From NCBI RefSeq assembly GCF_043678055.1, contig NZ_JBHEQA010000004.1:1-64000 (forward strand): a DNA stretch of 64,000 nt, given 5' to 3'. Of this stretch, positions 25,562 to 34,469 are shown piece by piece. The position numbers were made by a program, and so were the translations under genes. The DNA is from Spongiimicrobium salis. GTDB lineage: Bacteria; Bacteroidota; Bacteroidia; Flavobacteriales; Flavobacteriaceae. The notes below the pieces were generated by a model that was not told where the DNA came from, did no database searches, and was given only the letters and a program-made list of their open reading frames with translations. The stretch's first letter is position 1. Each line of letters starts with the position of its first letter.

Positions 25562-27330
25562 AACAATTCATAAGCACCATACTAGTATGTCTAGCGTTCG
25601 GTCCCGCTTTAATGGGACAAGTACATTATGACAAAGGTCGTATCCTGATCGATAATGTTCAGCTCTTACAGGATTACAATGACTCCTTGACGTATTATTA
25701 TATCCCTAGACACCCAAGACTATCCATTAATGAGAAAGGAGATTTTGAATTTCTCTGCATGAAATATGTCGGGGCAGAAAAAAAGGACAATGGAGGACTC
25801 TTCCATGCCTTATTTGAGTTTCGTATGGAAGAAAAAATCCTGCAGAAGTTAGAGAAAAAGTTAGGCGCCAAGGTGAAGGGCGCAACAATAAAAGGTCCCG
25901 TTCCCCTTATGGAAACTATGAAAGATGGGGAAGCGGCCTTAGGCAGTTTTAGGGTTATTTCCTCTATTCTAACCGATACCTTATCCAAAAATGCATTTAC
26001 CCAAAACCTGATAACAAGTGGTAGAGCTCCTTTTACGCCAGGCTCCAAAGCCGTTTTAGCCGCCAAATTGAATCAAGAAGGCTCTACCCTTCTATGGGAA
26101 ACCTTTAAAGGTTCTGCCTCTGATGTTTCAGTGGCCGTTAGCGGATATTATGAAGCCGTTGTAAAGGCATATAATGCCGTAGTTACTGCAGAAATGGATA
26201 GGGTGTATGAACATTTCAGCGAAGTGTCTAAAACGGAAACCTTATTCACCCATGATGAAGTAAGTAATGCCATAGACAGTCTCTACAGCAACGGGACCAT
26301 AAAAATAGATGTCCTGGACAGAACCAAGGGCCTGGGCGTTAAGAGCGAATTAAAAAATATTCTCCAGATCGTCACGGATAAAATCATCAATTTGATGTTC
26401 GATACCGAAACGGGCTGGTCTGCCGAGCCAGAGCTAGAAACTCCAGCAGAAACCAAGGATAAAACCGGAAAAGGAGTTCTCAGTGGTTTTGCTTTTGGCC
26501 CAGCCAGCATGTTTATCCCGGATATCCAACATATTGTAAAGAAGCGAAAAGACATTAAGGCAAGACGTTTTCGTCTGGACCTTACCGAATCCACTACCAT
26601 CAAAGTACCCTTTTATACTGCAGGGAACCTTGGCGGGCTTTATGAAAATTTCCAAGACAATCCCAAATATTTCAGGATTGTTGATATGCTCGATAATGAT
26701 TTTGAAAAACAGGAAGTGATTTTCCAACTCGATGGGGATTTTGTAGAATCCTTCGAAGAACTGGTCAACTTTGTGACGGTCAACTTCAGAAAAAAATATG
26801 GTTCCGAGCGAGACGATTTTACCCATCAGCTGTATTTCAATGCAAATGACATTAAAGCAGGAAAACTCTATAAATCCATCTCATTCCCAAGACTTGGGCT
26901 AAAAACCTATGACTGGCAGGAATACGAATATCAGATTTCTTGGAGTCTTCGTGGTGCCTCAGAATTTGCAGGTAGCAATAAAGCCTGGATAAAGGCAAGA
27001 GACAAGGCCATTGTCATCTCCCCACCTTTTCAGAAAATTGAAGTCGCCATAGATATGGACAAACAGCAATTTATCGATGAAAATATTGTCACCATAGGAG
27101 TTGACTTTGCTGCTGATTTTTTAGGAAAGACCCAGATGGTGAAATCTTTGACGCTACGTACTTCGGGCGAAGAAAACAACAAGAACGCCACACTCTTTTT
27201 CGATCATCAAGGGGAGGTAGCCTATCGAACCGTGCTCTATTCCAAAAATGGAACGAAGATAAAAGGGCCACACCAATCCCTTGAAAGGGGTTATCTGTAC
27301 CTCACTCCTCCTAAAAACAGTAATAACTAA
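25558..27330 (+). CDS. Secreted paralogue P2 (type A) of unrecognised family
   Basis: This 590-residue exported protein has a signal peptide MKQFISTILVCLAFGPALMG. It is a two-half beta-rich protein. The N-terminal half has YYYIPRHPRL and GGLFHALFEF, then TSGRAPFTPGSKAVLAAKL, where the family shares an A-P-x-x-x-G-x-K core. A flexible linker lies near residues 285-310. The C-terminal half has GNLGGLYENFQDNPKYFRI, then VNFVTVNFRKKYG, YEYQISWSLRG and SPPFQKIEVAIDMD. No enzyme motif is visible. It is closest by eye to the protein two genes downstream (29116). I infer a structural subunit of an envelope or extracellular assembly. Confidence 0.8.
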   Translation: MKQFISTILVCLAFGPALMGQVHYDKGRILIDNVQLLQDYNDSLTYYYIPRHPRLSINEKGDFEFLCMKYVGAEKKDNGGLFHALFEFRMEEKILQKLEKKLGAKVKGATIKGPVPLMETMKDGEAALGSFRVISSILTDTLSKNAFTQNLITSGRAPFTPGSKAVLAAKLNQEGSTLLWETFKGSASDVSVAVSGYYEAVVKAYNAVVTAEMDRVYEHFSEVSKTETLFTHDEVSNAIDSLYSNGTIKIDVLDRTKGLGVKSELKNILQIVTDKIINLMFDTETGWSAEPELETPAETKDKTGKGVLSGFAFGPASMFIPDIQHIVKKRKDIKARRFRLDLTESTTIKVPFYTAGNLGGLYENFQDNPKYFRIVDMLDNDFEKQEVIFQLDGDFVESFEELVNFVTVNFRKKYGSERDDFTHQLYFNANDIKAGKLYKSISFPRLGLKTYDWQEYEYQISWSLRGASEFAGSNKAWIKARDKAIVISPPFQKIEVAIDMDKQQFIDENIVTIGVDFAADFLGKTQMVKSLTLRTSGEENNKNATLFFDHQGEVAYRTVLYSKNGTKIKGPHQSLERGYLYLTPPKNSNN

Positions 27331-27342
27331 ATATCCCATACG

Positions 27343-29085
27343 ATGAAAACAACATATTCATACCTATGTATTCTTTTATTCATCAGCAATTTCACAGGGC
27401 ACCTTTCTGCTCAAGTCCTGATGGATCAAGGCTTACGTGTTGAAGGACTCTGGTGTTTCCCTTCCAAGGAAAATCCCTCGCACTACTACTATCTTCCTTC
27501 CGAAGCCAAGCTGGGCATAAAAAATAACAGCCCACAGTTTTCCTTTATGCGCTATGTAGATTTAGAAGCTGAAGGAAACAATAATAATAGTATTCTTCAA
27601 GCAAAGGGAGGCGGCGTACTTCATTTTCTGGTACACTATGAAACTTCTGAAGCCCAACTGGAGGCAGCACGCGAAGAACTTGCCTATAGTACTGGGAACA
27701 ACAATGCCAAATTAAAAGGTCCCATTATTTTTAAGGAGGGTTCTTATGCGTTGATTTCTTCGATCATAGATCCAGAAGAAGGTGGACAATCTCGCAAGCT
27801 CATGGCAAAAGGTAGAGCTCCTGTGCTCGAAGGCAATAAGATTGCGCTCTCCTTTGAATTGAATGCCAAAGATTCCAAACTTCTTTTGGAAAGCTTTAAA
27901 ATGGCCACTCCGGACATCTCTTTGGTCTTTGACCTTGCCTTTGAGGGACTTAGCAATGCTTACGACGCCACCTTGGAAATTGATTGGTCCGAAATTCAAA
28001 AACGTCATGAAGCCAGTGTTGGGGGTAGTTATCTCTTTATTGGAGCTGAAGCAGGGTTGGAAATTGATGAATTACTAAAAAATCAGAGCATTAAGCTCAT
28101 TACCAACGGAGAAGATGATCAAATGGATCAATTGATGGACACGGTCATGGAAAAACTGTTGTCCATGCTGTTCGATCCGGTTCCCGAAAATCCGGCAGAA
28201 AACGAAAACTCTATTATGGATATGCTCACGGGGCTTATGAATAGTTCCAGCGAGAACAACAAACCCAGTTCCTCTCCATTTGGTATTGGTTTTAAAGCCT
28301 CTTATCAATATAAAGAAGTAAAGAAAAGCGGAAAGAGCAGTGTAGTTTTTAACTCCAGATTACCTGTAGAAAGGCATCATTTTGTGACCTTCAATATCGG
28401 AAACCTCTATAAAAAATATAAAAACGACCCTAGGGTTTTCAAGACCTTTTCTATGGAAGACGAAGATTTTCAACTTCGTGAGGTAAAAGTAGGAATAGAT
28501 GGGACATTGTATCAGGAGTTCGATAAAATGGTGAACAATGTAACGGTCATTGTCCGCAAGCAGCACCAGAACCAAGAAACTACTTTGCGCTCTTTAATGG
28601 TCAATAAATCCCAATTTGACCAAAACAACGCGCAGCCGTTTTCCCTTAGCTATGGTTCCAAAGGGGATAATGATCGTTTGGAGTGGCTCAATTACGATTA
28701 TAAAACCATTTGGCAATTTCAAGGAGGGGCCGTTTATGAAACAGAATGGCAAGCAGCCTCTGCTTCTATGATCAATTTATTCAGTCCTTTTGAACGCACC
28801 AAAATTCAACTTTCAGGAGACATGGCAACACTTTCCGAACAAAACTATAGGGCAGTGGCCGTACAATTGGAATATCCTTTTTTCGGAAAGACCGTCAAGC
28901 TTCAGAAAATCATACAACCGAGGGATGATTTACATCAATCTTTCTTTGAAATCACCTTACCTCTTAACAATAGGGAGTACAGCTATACCCTTACCTGGCT
29001 GGGAAAAAACAAAGAGGCCATCTCAAAAAGCAATACAGATAGTTCGGGAATCATCTTTTTAGATGAAATCCCCTCCAATAAATAA
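27343..29085 (+). CDS. Secreted paralogue P3 (type B) of unrecognised family
   Basis: This 580-residue exported protein has a signal peptide to about residue 24. It has the same order of landmarks as P2: HYYYLPSEAKLG, GGGVLHFLVHYE, KGRAPVLEGNKIALSFEL, a linker near 280-305, then FNIGNLYKKYKNDPRVF, VNNVTVIVRKQH, YDYKTIWQFQGG and PFERTKIQLSGDM. Its middle (SLVFDLAFEGLSNAYDATL, then EIDWSEIQKRHE) matches the product of gene 31041 better than its immediate neighbours. Twelve bases separate it from P2. A structural role in a secreted complex is inferred from context. Confidence 0.8.
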   Translation: MKTTYSYLCILLFISNFTGHLSAQVLMDQGLRVEGLWCFPSKENPSHYYYLPSEAKLGIKNNSPQFSFMRYVDLEAEGNNNNSILQAKGGGVLHFLVHYETSEAQLEAAREELAYSTGNNNAKLKGPIIFKEGSYALISSIIDPEEGGQSRKLMAKGRAPVLEGNKIALSFELNAKDSKLLLESFKMATPDISLVFDLAFEGLSNAYDATLEIDWSEIQKRHEASVGGSYLFIGAEAGLEIDELLKNQSIKLITNGEDDQMDQLMDTVMEKLLSMLFDPVPENPAENENSIMDMLTGLMNSSSENNKPSSSPFGIGFKASYQYKEVKKSGKSSVVFNSRLPVERHHFVTFNIGNLYKKYKNDPRVFKTFSMEDEDFQLREVKVGIDGTLYQEFDKMVNNVTVIVRKQHQNQETTLRSLMVNKSQFDQNNAQPFSLSYGSKGDNDRLEWLNYDYKTIWQFQGGAVYETEWQAASASMINLFSPFERTKIQLSGDMATLSEQNYRAVAVQLEYPFFGKTVKLQKIIQPRDDLHQSFFEITLPLNNREYSYTLTWLGKNKEAISKSNTDSSGIIFLDEIPSNK

Positions 29086-29115
29086 TCAAATCACAAGTAC
29101 TAAAAATCAATAATC

Positions 29116-31029
29116 ATGAGAAATAAAGATAAAAGATTACGCACTGGATTAAGGCTCTTGGCCCTTACCCTATTTTTCCTGCCCCTGCTAGTGTCGGGCC
29201 AAGCCTTGGATTCCGAAAATAGGGTAGATGTAAAACTTGATGACGGCACCAATGTCATTTTATACGGGCAAAGCTCCAACATCATCGGACAAAAAACCAA
29301 TCGCTTTTACATGCTGCCTACTGGCTTAAAAATAGGCACCAAACAAGACGGCACCCCAGAATTTTTATTTGCAAAATTCACCACGGAAGATCGAGCCGAA
29401 CAAGGCGGACTTAGCGGAGGGTTGATTCACTTTTTAATGGAATGGGGACTTACCCCTAACCAAAAACTAGAATTGGAAGGCAAATTAAAAGCTAAAGTAA
29501 AGGGTGCAAAACTCATGGGGGCCGTACCTATGCAAATCGATGAAAAAGTGGAATCATTCCGCATTCTTTCGGCTACCTTGTCCAATTCCGAACGCACTTC
29601 CAAGGTAGTCACCTCTGGAAAAGCGCCTTTAATAGAAAGTGGCAAAGTAGCCGCTGCGGCTCAATTGGATAAATATGGCACCCAACTCTTGGCATCTACT
29701 TTTGAAAAGGCCAGATCCATCACTGACCTATCCATAGTTTTAGATTATTATTTCACCCTACAAACACCTGCCGTCAAGGGAAAAATAGTATTCGATTGGG
29801 CCAAATTGGAGCGAGAATACGATCGTATTTCGGCGGCCTATCGAAAAGTAGACAGAAGTTGCGGACTCTTATGCAACAGAACGTATAAAAGCTACAACGA
29901 AGTTAGAAGTCATTACGATTTTCTAAGAGAGCATCAAGTTATTCGCTTTGAATGGGAAGAACGTCTCAATGATGAGCGTGTAGATGTTATCCGAGAAGCC
30001 TTTTTTCAATATTTTTTGAACGCTTTTACCGAAAAATCCACGGCTAAAGATACGGATGAAAATACGCCTACTTTAGCAGATACCTTATCTGTTCCAGATA
30101 TTCGAAGGGGTAACGGGTATAGATTTCGAAGCTCTTTGTCTAAAGGGTCATTCAAGCGAAAAACACAGGTCATTGATCTTAGGGAAGTGCGGTTGGCCGT
30201 AAAGCAGCCCTATCAGATTGTAGGGAATTTGGCCAGTTGGTACAATCAGGTGAAAGACAATCCCAAATGTGTTTACAGTGTAAACTTGAACGATCCTTTT
30301 TTTCAGCATCGCGACATTCGTTTTGTATTGGACCTGGAAGCTAAGGAAATGTTTGATGAAGCTGTGAATTACGTTACTGTAAATGTGAGAAAGAAGCGAA
30401 GTTCCGGCAATATGTATGACGAACGCTTGACTTTTGACCAAAATTTTATTGCAAAAAATGGAATTACCGGGGTCCTTACCTATGCCCGTGGAGAAGACAA
30501 AAACCCTTCGGCCTACGAATACAAAGCACAATGGAGTCTCAAGGGAGGGAATATTTTCCCAGAAAACCCCAATTGGACAAAAGGGTCATGGGAAGGTGTC
30601 ACTTTAGAGCCTCCCGTCACCACAAGAACTATAGAACTCGAGGCTGATTTAGAAGAACTCCAAAGCAGCGATATTACCCGAATAACGGCACAAGTGCGCT
30701 ATAAACAATTTGGGAAAGAAGTAGAAACCAATATTCAATTGTCTCCCACCAAAGGGGAACCCCTCATCAGCAAAAAGATTTTTTTGGATAAAGACACCAA
30801 TGGGTATGTATATCGTTTGATTTTCAATCACAAGCGAAATAAAAAATTGGTCATGCCCCAATGGGAACCTATGATCAATGACAATTACATCTACGCCAAT
30901 ATCCCAGAAGATATGTTGAATACAGAATCCGAGGTTTTCAAAATTGCCAAGGAAACAGGTATGGAACTCGCAAAAAAGACTGGCGAAAAGGTGCTAGATA
31001 AATTTGAGGAAATTTTTAAGAACAACTAA
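29116..31029 (+). CDS. Secreted paralogue P4 (type A) of unrecognised family
   Basis: This 637-residue exported protein has a signal peptide with the hydrophobic core LLALTLFFLPLLVSG. Family landmarks are RFYMLPTGLKIG, GGLIHFLMEWGL, TSGKAPLIESGKVAAAAQL, ASWYNQVKDNPKCVYSV, VNYVTVNVRKKR, YEYKAQWSLKGG and PPVTTRTIELEADL. It differs from the others by an inserted segment at about residues 235-275 holding a Cys pair (Cys249, Cys253) and by a long C-terminal amphipathic helix rich in Lys/Glu (about 605-637). It resembles P2 more than P3 or P5. No enzymatic motif is seen. Confidence 0.8.
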   Translation: MRNKDKRLRTGLRLLALTLFFLPLLVSGQALDSENRVDVKLDDGTNVILYGQSSNIIGQKTNRFYMLPTGLKIGTKQDGTPEFLFAKFTTEDRAEQGGLSGGLIHFLMEWGLTPNQKLELEGKLKAKVKGAKLMGAVPMQIDEKVESFRILSATLSNSERTSKVVTSGKAPLIESGKVAAAAQLDKYGTQLLASTFEKARSITDLSIVLDYYFTLQTPAVKGKIVFDWAKLEREYDRISAAYRKVDRSCGLLCNRTYKSYNEVRSHYDFLREHQVIRFEWEERLNDERVDVIREAFFQYFLNAFTEKSTAKDTDENTPTLADTLSVPDIRRGNGYRFRSSLSKGSFKRKTQVIDLREVRLAVKQPYQIVGNLASWYNQVKDNPKCVYSVNLNDPFFQHRDIRFVLDLEAKEMFDEAVNYVTVNVRKKRSSGNMYDERLTFDQNFIAKNGITGVLTYARGEDKNPSAYEYKAQWSLKGGNIFPENPNWTKGSWEGVTLEPPVTTRTIELEADLEELQSSDITRITAQVRYKQFGKEVETNIQLSPTKGEPLISKKIFLDKDTNGYVYRLIFNHKRNKKLVMPQWEPMINDNYIYANIPEDMLNTESEVFKIAKETGMELAKKTGEKVLDKFEEIFKNN

Positions 31030-31040
31030 ACCATTACGTT

Positions 31041-33011
31041 ATGAAAAATATAATAATCACGAGTGTATTTTTGTGCTTCTTTTCCTTTTCAAAGCTCCAA
31101 AGTCAAGCTATTGTTCTGGATAAACTTGTAAAGGCCGGAGATCTTAAGGTATTTCCCAGCATTTATAATGAGAATGAATACTACTATTTATCAGATCAAG
31201 TGCGTTTAGCCAAAGACAAGAATGGAAAACCGCAATTCTCCTTTCTCAGATGGGTAGAAAATGAAAGTACAACAGATAGTGAAGCGTCCTATAAGGATTC
31301 TGAAGGTGCTGGTGGCGGTATTGTTACAGCTCTGGTAGAACTACGCGTCACCGATGAACAGAGACAGGAAGCGGAGCAAGAATTACGAAGAATAAACCCC
31401 AGGGGGAAAATAAAAGGTCCTGTAATGTATCGAGGAGGTACTGTGGCTTTGGTATCTGCGTTCAATGCAGAAAACGAAGAATTCTCACAACAGGTATTAG
31501 GCCTTGGCCCTGCTCCTGTCTTGGATGGACAAAAAGCTTCTGTTTCCATTCAGCTGACCAAAAAAGGAGCCAAAATTTTGTGGGAGTCCTTTAAGACCAA
31601 TACCCCTAACATTGTTTTTAAGTTCAATATGGAGATTGAAGGTTATAATTCGCCTATTTCCGCAAACATCAGTTTTGAATGGGAAAAAATATACGAGCAT
31701 AAAAATTTTCAAGCAGGTATTGCCACTCCTGTACTAGCAGGAGAAGTGGAGGTTGCTGTAGAGGACATGATCAATAACAATACAATCAAAATAACGGAAA
31801 TAGGGGAAGATGAAGATTTTGATGAAATCAGGACTACCGTAATGGAAATTGTCCGAACGGAGATGTTTGAATCGCAAGAAAACTCCTCTACACCCTCTTT
31901 GGCCCAATTTAATTCGAGCAGCGCCTCTAGGCCCAGTATGTTGGATAGAGCCTCTACATTGCTCAATAGGCAACGCCAAGACTACGAAAGAGACCGAAAC
32001 AGAAGAGAAACCAATGCGGCAAGAAGGAATACTCCCGTACGGGAAAATAACCCTGTGGAAAACACAACAACCAATACAGAGAATGAAGATTCAGAAGATG
32101 AAGACACTGATATAGAACCCAGGGCAGGAGAAGCTGTTCGCCGTGCAAGTCCAAGTGACGAACCCTCAGAAGTACCTCCCTATGAAGGCACCAATACCTC
32201 CGATACACCGGAACCTCAAGCTCCGAGCATTGCCATTGCCGCCTCTTTTAGCTTTAAACAAATCAAAAAAACAGGGCGATTCAATTTAAGTTTAGAAAAA
32301 TCATTACTCCGTAACCAGGTTATCAATTTTGATGAGGGCATAGGCCGTATCAAATGCAAAGATTGTTTTAGAATGGTCAACTTAGACGATCCTTTATACA
32401 AACAGCGGGAAATTTTAGCTTTTATAGATGGTATGAATACTGCAGATTTTGGCCAATACATCAACTTTGTCAATGTCCTTGTTCAGAAAAAGCACCAAAA
32501 TGGAGATATCACCCAGCGGGAAATTCGTATTGATCGTAAAAATTTCAACCAAGGAAACAACTTCAAATTTGACCCTTATGGATGGAAAGGTGATAACAAT
32601 CGCTCCAAATGGTTAGAATACAAGTATAAAACTACCTGGAGCTTTTTTGGGGGCCATGAAGTCAGTACCCCATGGACAAAACGAGAAGCGGGATCCATTG
32701 CATTGACACCTCCTTTCCAGAAAAAAGATCTTTATATAGAAACGGACAATAGTCTTGTTGAGGATTATAATGTACGCTTTGCAGAAGTAAAGATATTCTA
32801 CACTCAAGGAGATAAGGAGAAAATAGAACGGGTGAGGATCGACTTTGCGAAAGAAGACCTTTCCAAACGTGTGTCCATTGTACAATTGGGAGATCAACTC
32901 GATTATCAATATGAGGTAAAATGGTTCATGAAGGGCAGAGCGCCTTTGGTACAAGAGAAAATGAAAGCATCGGACGAAACCATATACCTCAGTAATATCG
33001 GCCAATTTTAA
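31041..33011 (+). CDS. Secreted paralogue P5 (type B) with long disordered linker
   Basis: This 656-residue exported protein has a signal peptide to about residue 22. Landmarks are YYYLSDQVRLAKDKNGKPQF, GGGIVTALVELRV, GPAPVLDGQKASVSIQL, NFVNVLVQKKHQ, YKYKTTWSFFGG and PPFQKKDLYIETD. Between the two halves (about residues 300-395) lies a low-complexity, highly charged linker (RQDYERDRNRRETNAARRN, then Glu/Asp- and Pro-rich), much longer than in P2-P4. A CxxC (Cys439-Cys442, CKDC) starts the second half. It is closest to P3. It lies 11 bases from both neighbours. Confidence 0.8.
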   Translation: MKNIIITSVFLCFFSFSKLQSQAIVLDKLVKAGDLKVFPSIYNENEYYYLSDQVRLAKDKNGKPQFSFLRWVENESTTDSEASYKDSEGAGGGIVTALVELRVTDEQRQEAEQELRRINPRGKIKGPVMYRGGTVALVSAFNAENEEFSQQVLGLGPAPVLDGQKASVSIQLTKKGAKILWESFKTNTPNIVFKFNMEIEGYNSPISANISFEWEKIYEHKNFQAGIATPVLAGEVEVAVEDMINNNTIKITEIGEDEDFDEIRTTVMEIVRTEMFESQENSSTPSLAQFNSSSASRPSMLDRASTLLNRQRQDYERDRNRRETNAARRNTPVRENNPVENTTTNTENEDSEDEDTDIEPRAGEAVRRASPSDEPSEVPPYEGTNTSDTPEPQAPSIAIAASFSFKQIKKTGRFNLSLEKSLLRNQVINFDEGIGRIKCKDCFRMVNLDDPLYKQREILAFIDGMNTADFGQYINFVNVLVQKKHQNGDITQREIRIDRKNFNQGNNFKFDPYGWKGDNNRSKWLEYKYKTTWSFFGGHEVSTPWTKREAGSIALTPPFQKKDLYIETDNSLVEDYNVRFAEVKIFYTQGDKEKIERVRIDFAKEDLSKRVSIVQLGDQLDYQYEVKWFMKGRAPLVQEKMKASDETIYLSNIGQF

Positions 33012-33022
33012 AATCAAAAGAC

Positions 33023-34459
33023 ATGAAACAGTTTTTAAAAAAAATACAATTATGTTGTTTTTGGTGTATCGGATTTTTTTCCATAATTGCATTTTCACAA
33101 GATTCAGATGCCAATCAATTTCTTAGGGATCGCTTGATGGTCTACTATGTTGAAGACCCTTCTTCCAATCAGTATCGACTATTACAGACCAATGAAATTA
33201 ATTCGGCAGAAAATCTCTTTGGGAACAATCCGCAAATGGAAGTTGCCCAAAATTTAATCCGTGACATATTTACGCCTGCCGAAGATGGGAGTTTTCAAGA
33301 AGATGTTGCACAAGCTTTAGGCAGTTACACCAAGCCTGTTGCATTATTCCTATACTATGACCAGGGTCCAGTAGACATTGAAATTGCATCGGCCAACTGG
33401 ACCAATTGCATTGAACGTGGCCAATTTACCTCTTGCGTTACGGTTGAAGCCGATGACGAATATGCTGGAATCGTCCATTATGGTTCAAATCAAATGTCGC
33501 AAGAAGGATTATTGGAAACCAAAGGGCATTTGCTGCAATTATTTAATGAACTTGCCTATGGTTCTCAGCGATCAAGACCATTTGCAGCACTTTCCAACAA
33601 TGTCATAGAACGAGCGCGAAGCACTGTTCATTTACCGGAAAGAGGATTTAGAATTCAAAATAGAGGACGAACCGTTCGATTCAATATTGGTCTTGCCCGA
33701 TTGCGTGAGTTGGCTAGAACTCTTCAAAATCCGGAGATCCTACAACATATTCAAAGCACTATGCGTTTGTTTGAAAATGACAATGGCACAGCACATCTTT
33801 CTAGGGATGAAATTGATATGCCATTAATTTTAGCAATTGCAACGCGAGAATCTGGCTTGAGATTACCATTGGCTCGCGGAGAACGAAGATTGGTTAGTGC
33901 AGGAAGAGATGCCCATTCACGAGGGGAATCAGGCTTAGATTTTCTGTATGATCATAGAAATCACTTTCCATCAGCGATACAGTCTGAAATAATTAGGGTT
34001 AAGGGCAATTCAGCCGTCCAAGGGCATTTAATCAGGGAGAACACTAATCCTGCATATATTAAGGAGAAGCATATGTTAGCCTCTTTTATTGTAGAAATAG
34101 AAGTTCGCAAAAGAAGGTTTTTAACAAGATTTGAGCGCGCTTTCTCTGATAGTAACGGCTTTACTGCAGAGCAACGGCAAGAATTGTTGAACACCAGAAA
34201 TACAGGGGCAATACGAGCCTGGACGCAAGCTGCTTTTGGAAGTAAACTTACGGAACTCCTAAATAGTATCCGCCAAGGGATACGTTCTGAACTAAGGAGT
34301 GGTGCCGAATTTTCCGCCATTATTCAAAATGATGAATTTAACCTTAATGCAATCGTCGTTAACGACAATATTATGCCTACTAATCTCAGTAGACAACGAA
34401 CACGTTTATCCTTGGCCGAAGCTATGATCATAGCATCTTTTTTACCCAATAACCTCTAA
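33023..34459 (+). CDS. Secreted protein with possible lysozyme-like core; paralogue of the next gene
   Basis: This 478-residue exported protein has a signal peptide to about residue 30 (IGFFSIIAFSQ). Its N-terminal 190 residues are homologous to the next gene product: RLMVYYVEDPSS, LFGNNPQMEVAQNLIRDIF, and WTNCIERGQFTSC with a conserved Cys pair (Cys129, Cys138). The C-terminal part is mostly helical and unlike the neighbour's. Around Glu276 the helix LILAIATRESGLRLP, then GESGLDFLYDHRNHFP, recalls the catalytic-Glu helix of lysozyme/lytic transglycosylase folds (ESG). That assignment rests on a short motif only. It could be a wall-modifying subunit of the operon's assembly. Confidence 0.72.
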   Translation: MKQFLKKIQLCCFWCIGFFSIIAFSQDSDANQFLRDRLMVYYVEDPSSNQYRLLQTNEINSAENLFGNNPQMEVAQNLIRDIFTPAEDGSFQEDVAQALGSYTKPVALFLYYDQGPVDIEIASANWTNCIERGQFTSCVTVEADDEYAGIVHYGSNQMSQEGLLETKGHLLQLFNELAYGSQRSRPFAALSNNVIERARSTVHLPERGFRIQNRGRTVRFNIGLARLRELARTLQNPEILQHIQSTMRLFENDNGTAHLSRDEIDMPLILAIATRESGLRLPLARGERRLVSAGRDAHSRGESGLDFLYDHRNHFPSAIQSEIIRVKGNSAVQGHLIRENTNPAYIKEKHMLASFIVEIEVRKRRFLTRFERAFSDSNGFTAEQRQELLNTRNTGAIRAWTQAAFGSKLTELLNSIRQGIRSELRSGAEFSAIIQNDEFNLNAIVVNDNIMPTNLSRQRTRLSLAEAMIIASFLPNNL

Positions 34460-34469
34460 TAAGAAAATC

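Larger units (their letters stand above)
25558..33011 (+). repeat. Tandem A-B-A-B array of paralogous secreted genes
   Basis: Genes at 25558, 27343, 29116 and 31041 encode proteins with the same ordered landmarks: a YY-x-L/I-P start, a GG-hydrophobic strand, an A-P-x-x-x-G-x-K core, a variable linker, a V-N-x-V-T-V-x-V-R-K-K-type strand and a W-S/Q-hydrophobic-x-G-G hairpin. First matches third and second matches fourth best by eye, which suggests duplication of a two-gene unit. Nucleotide identity is no longer obvious, so the duplication is old. Confidence 0.55.
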
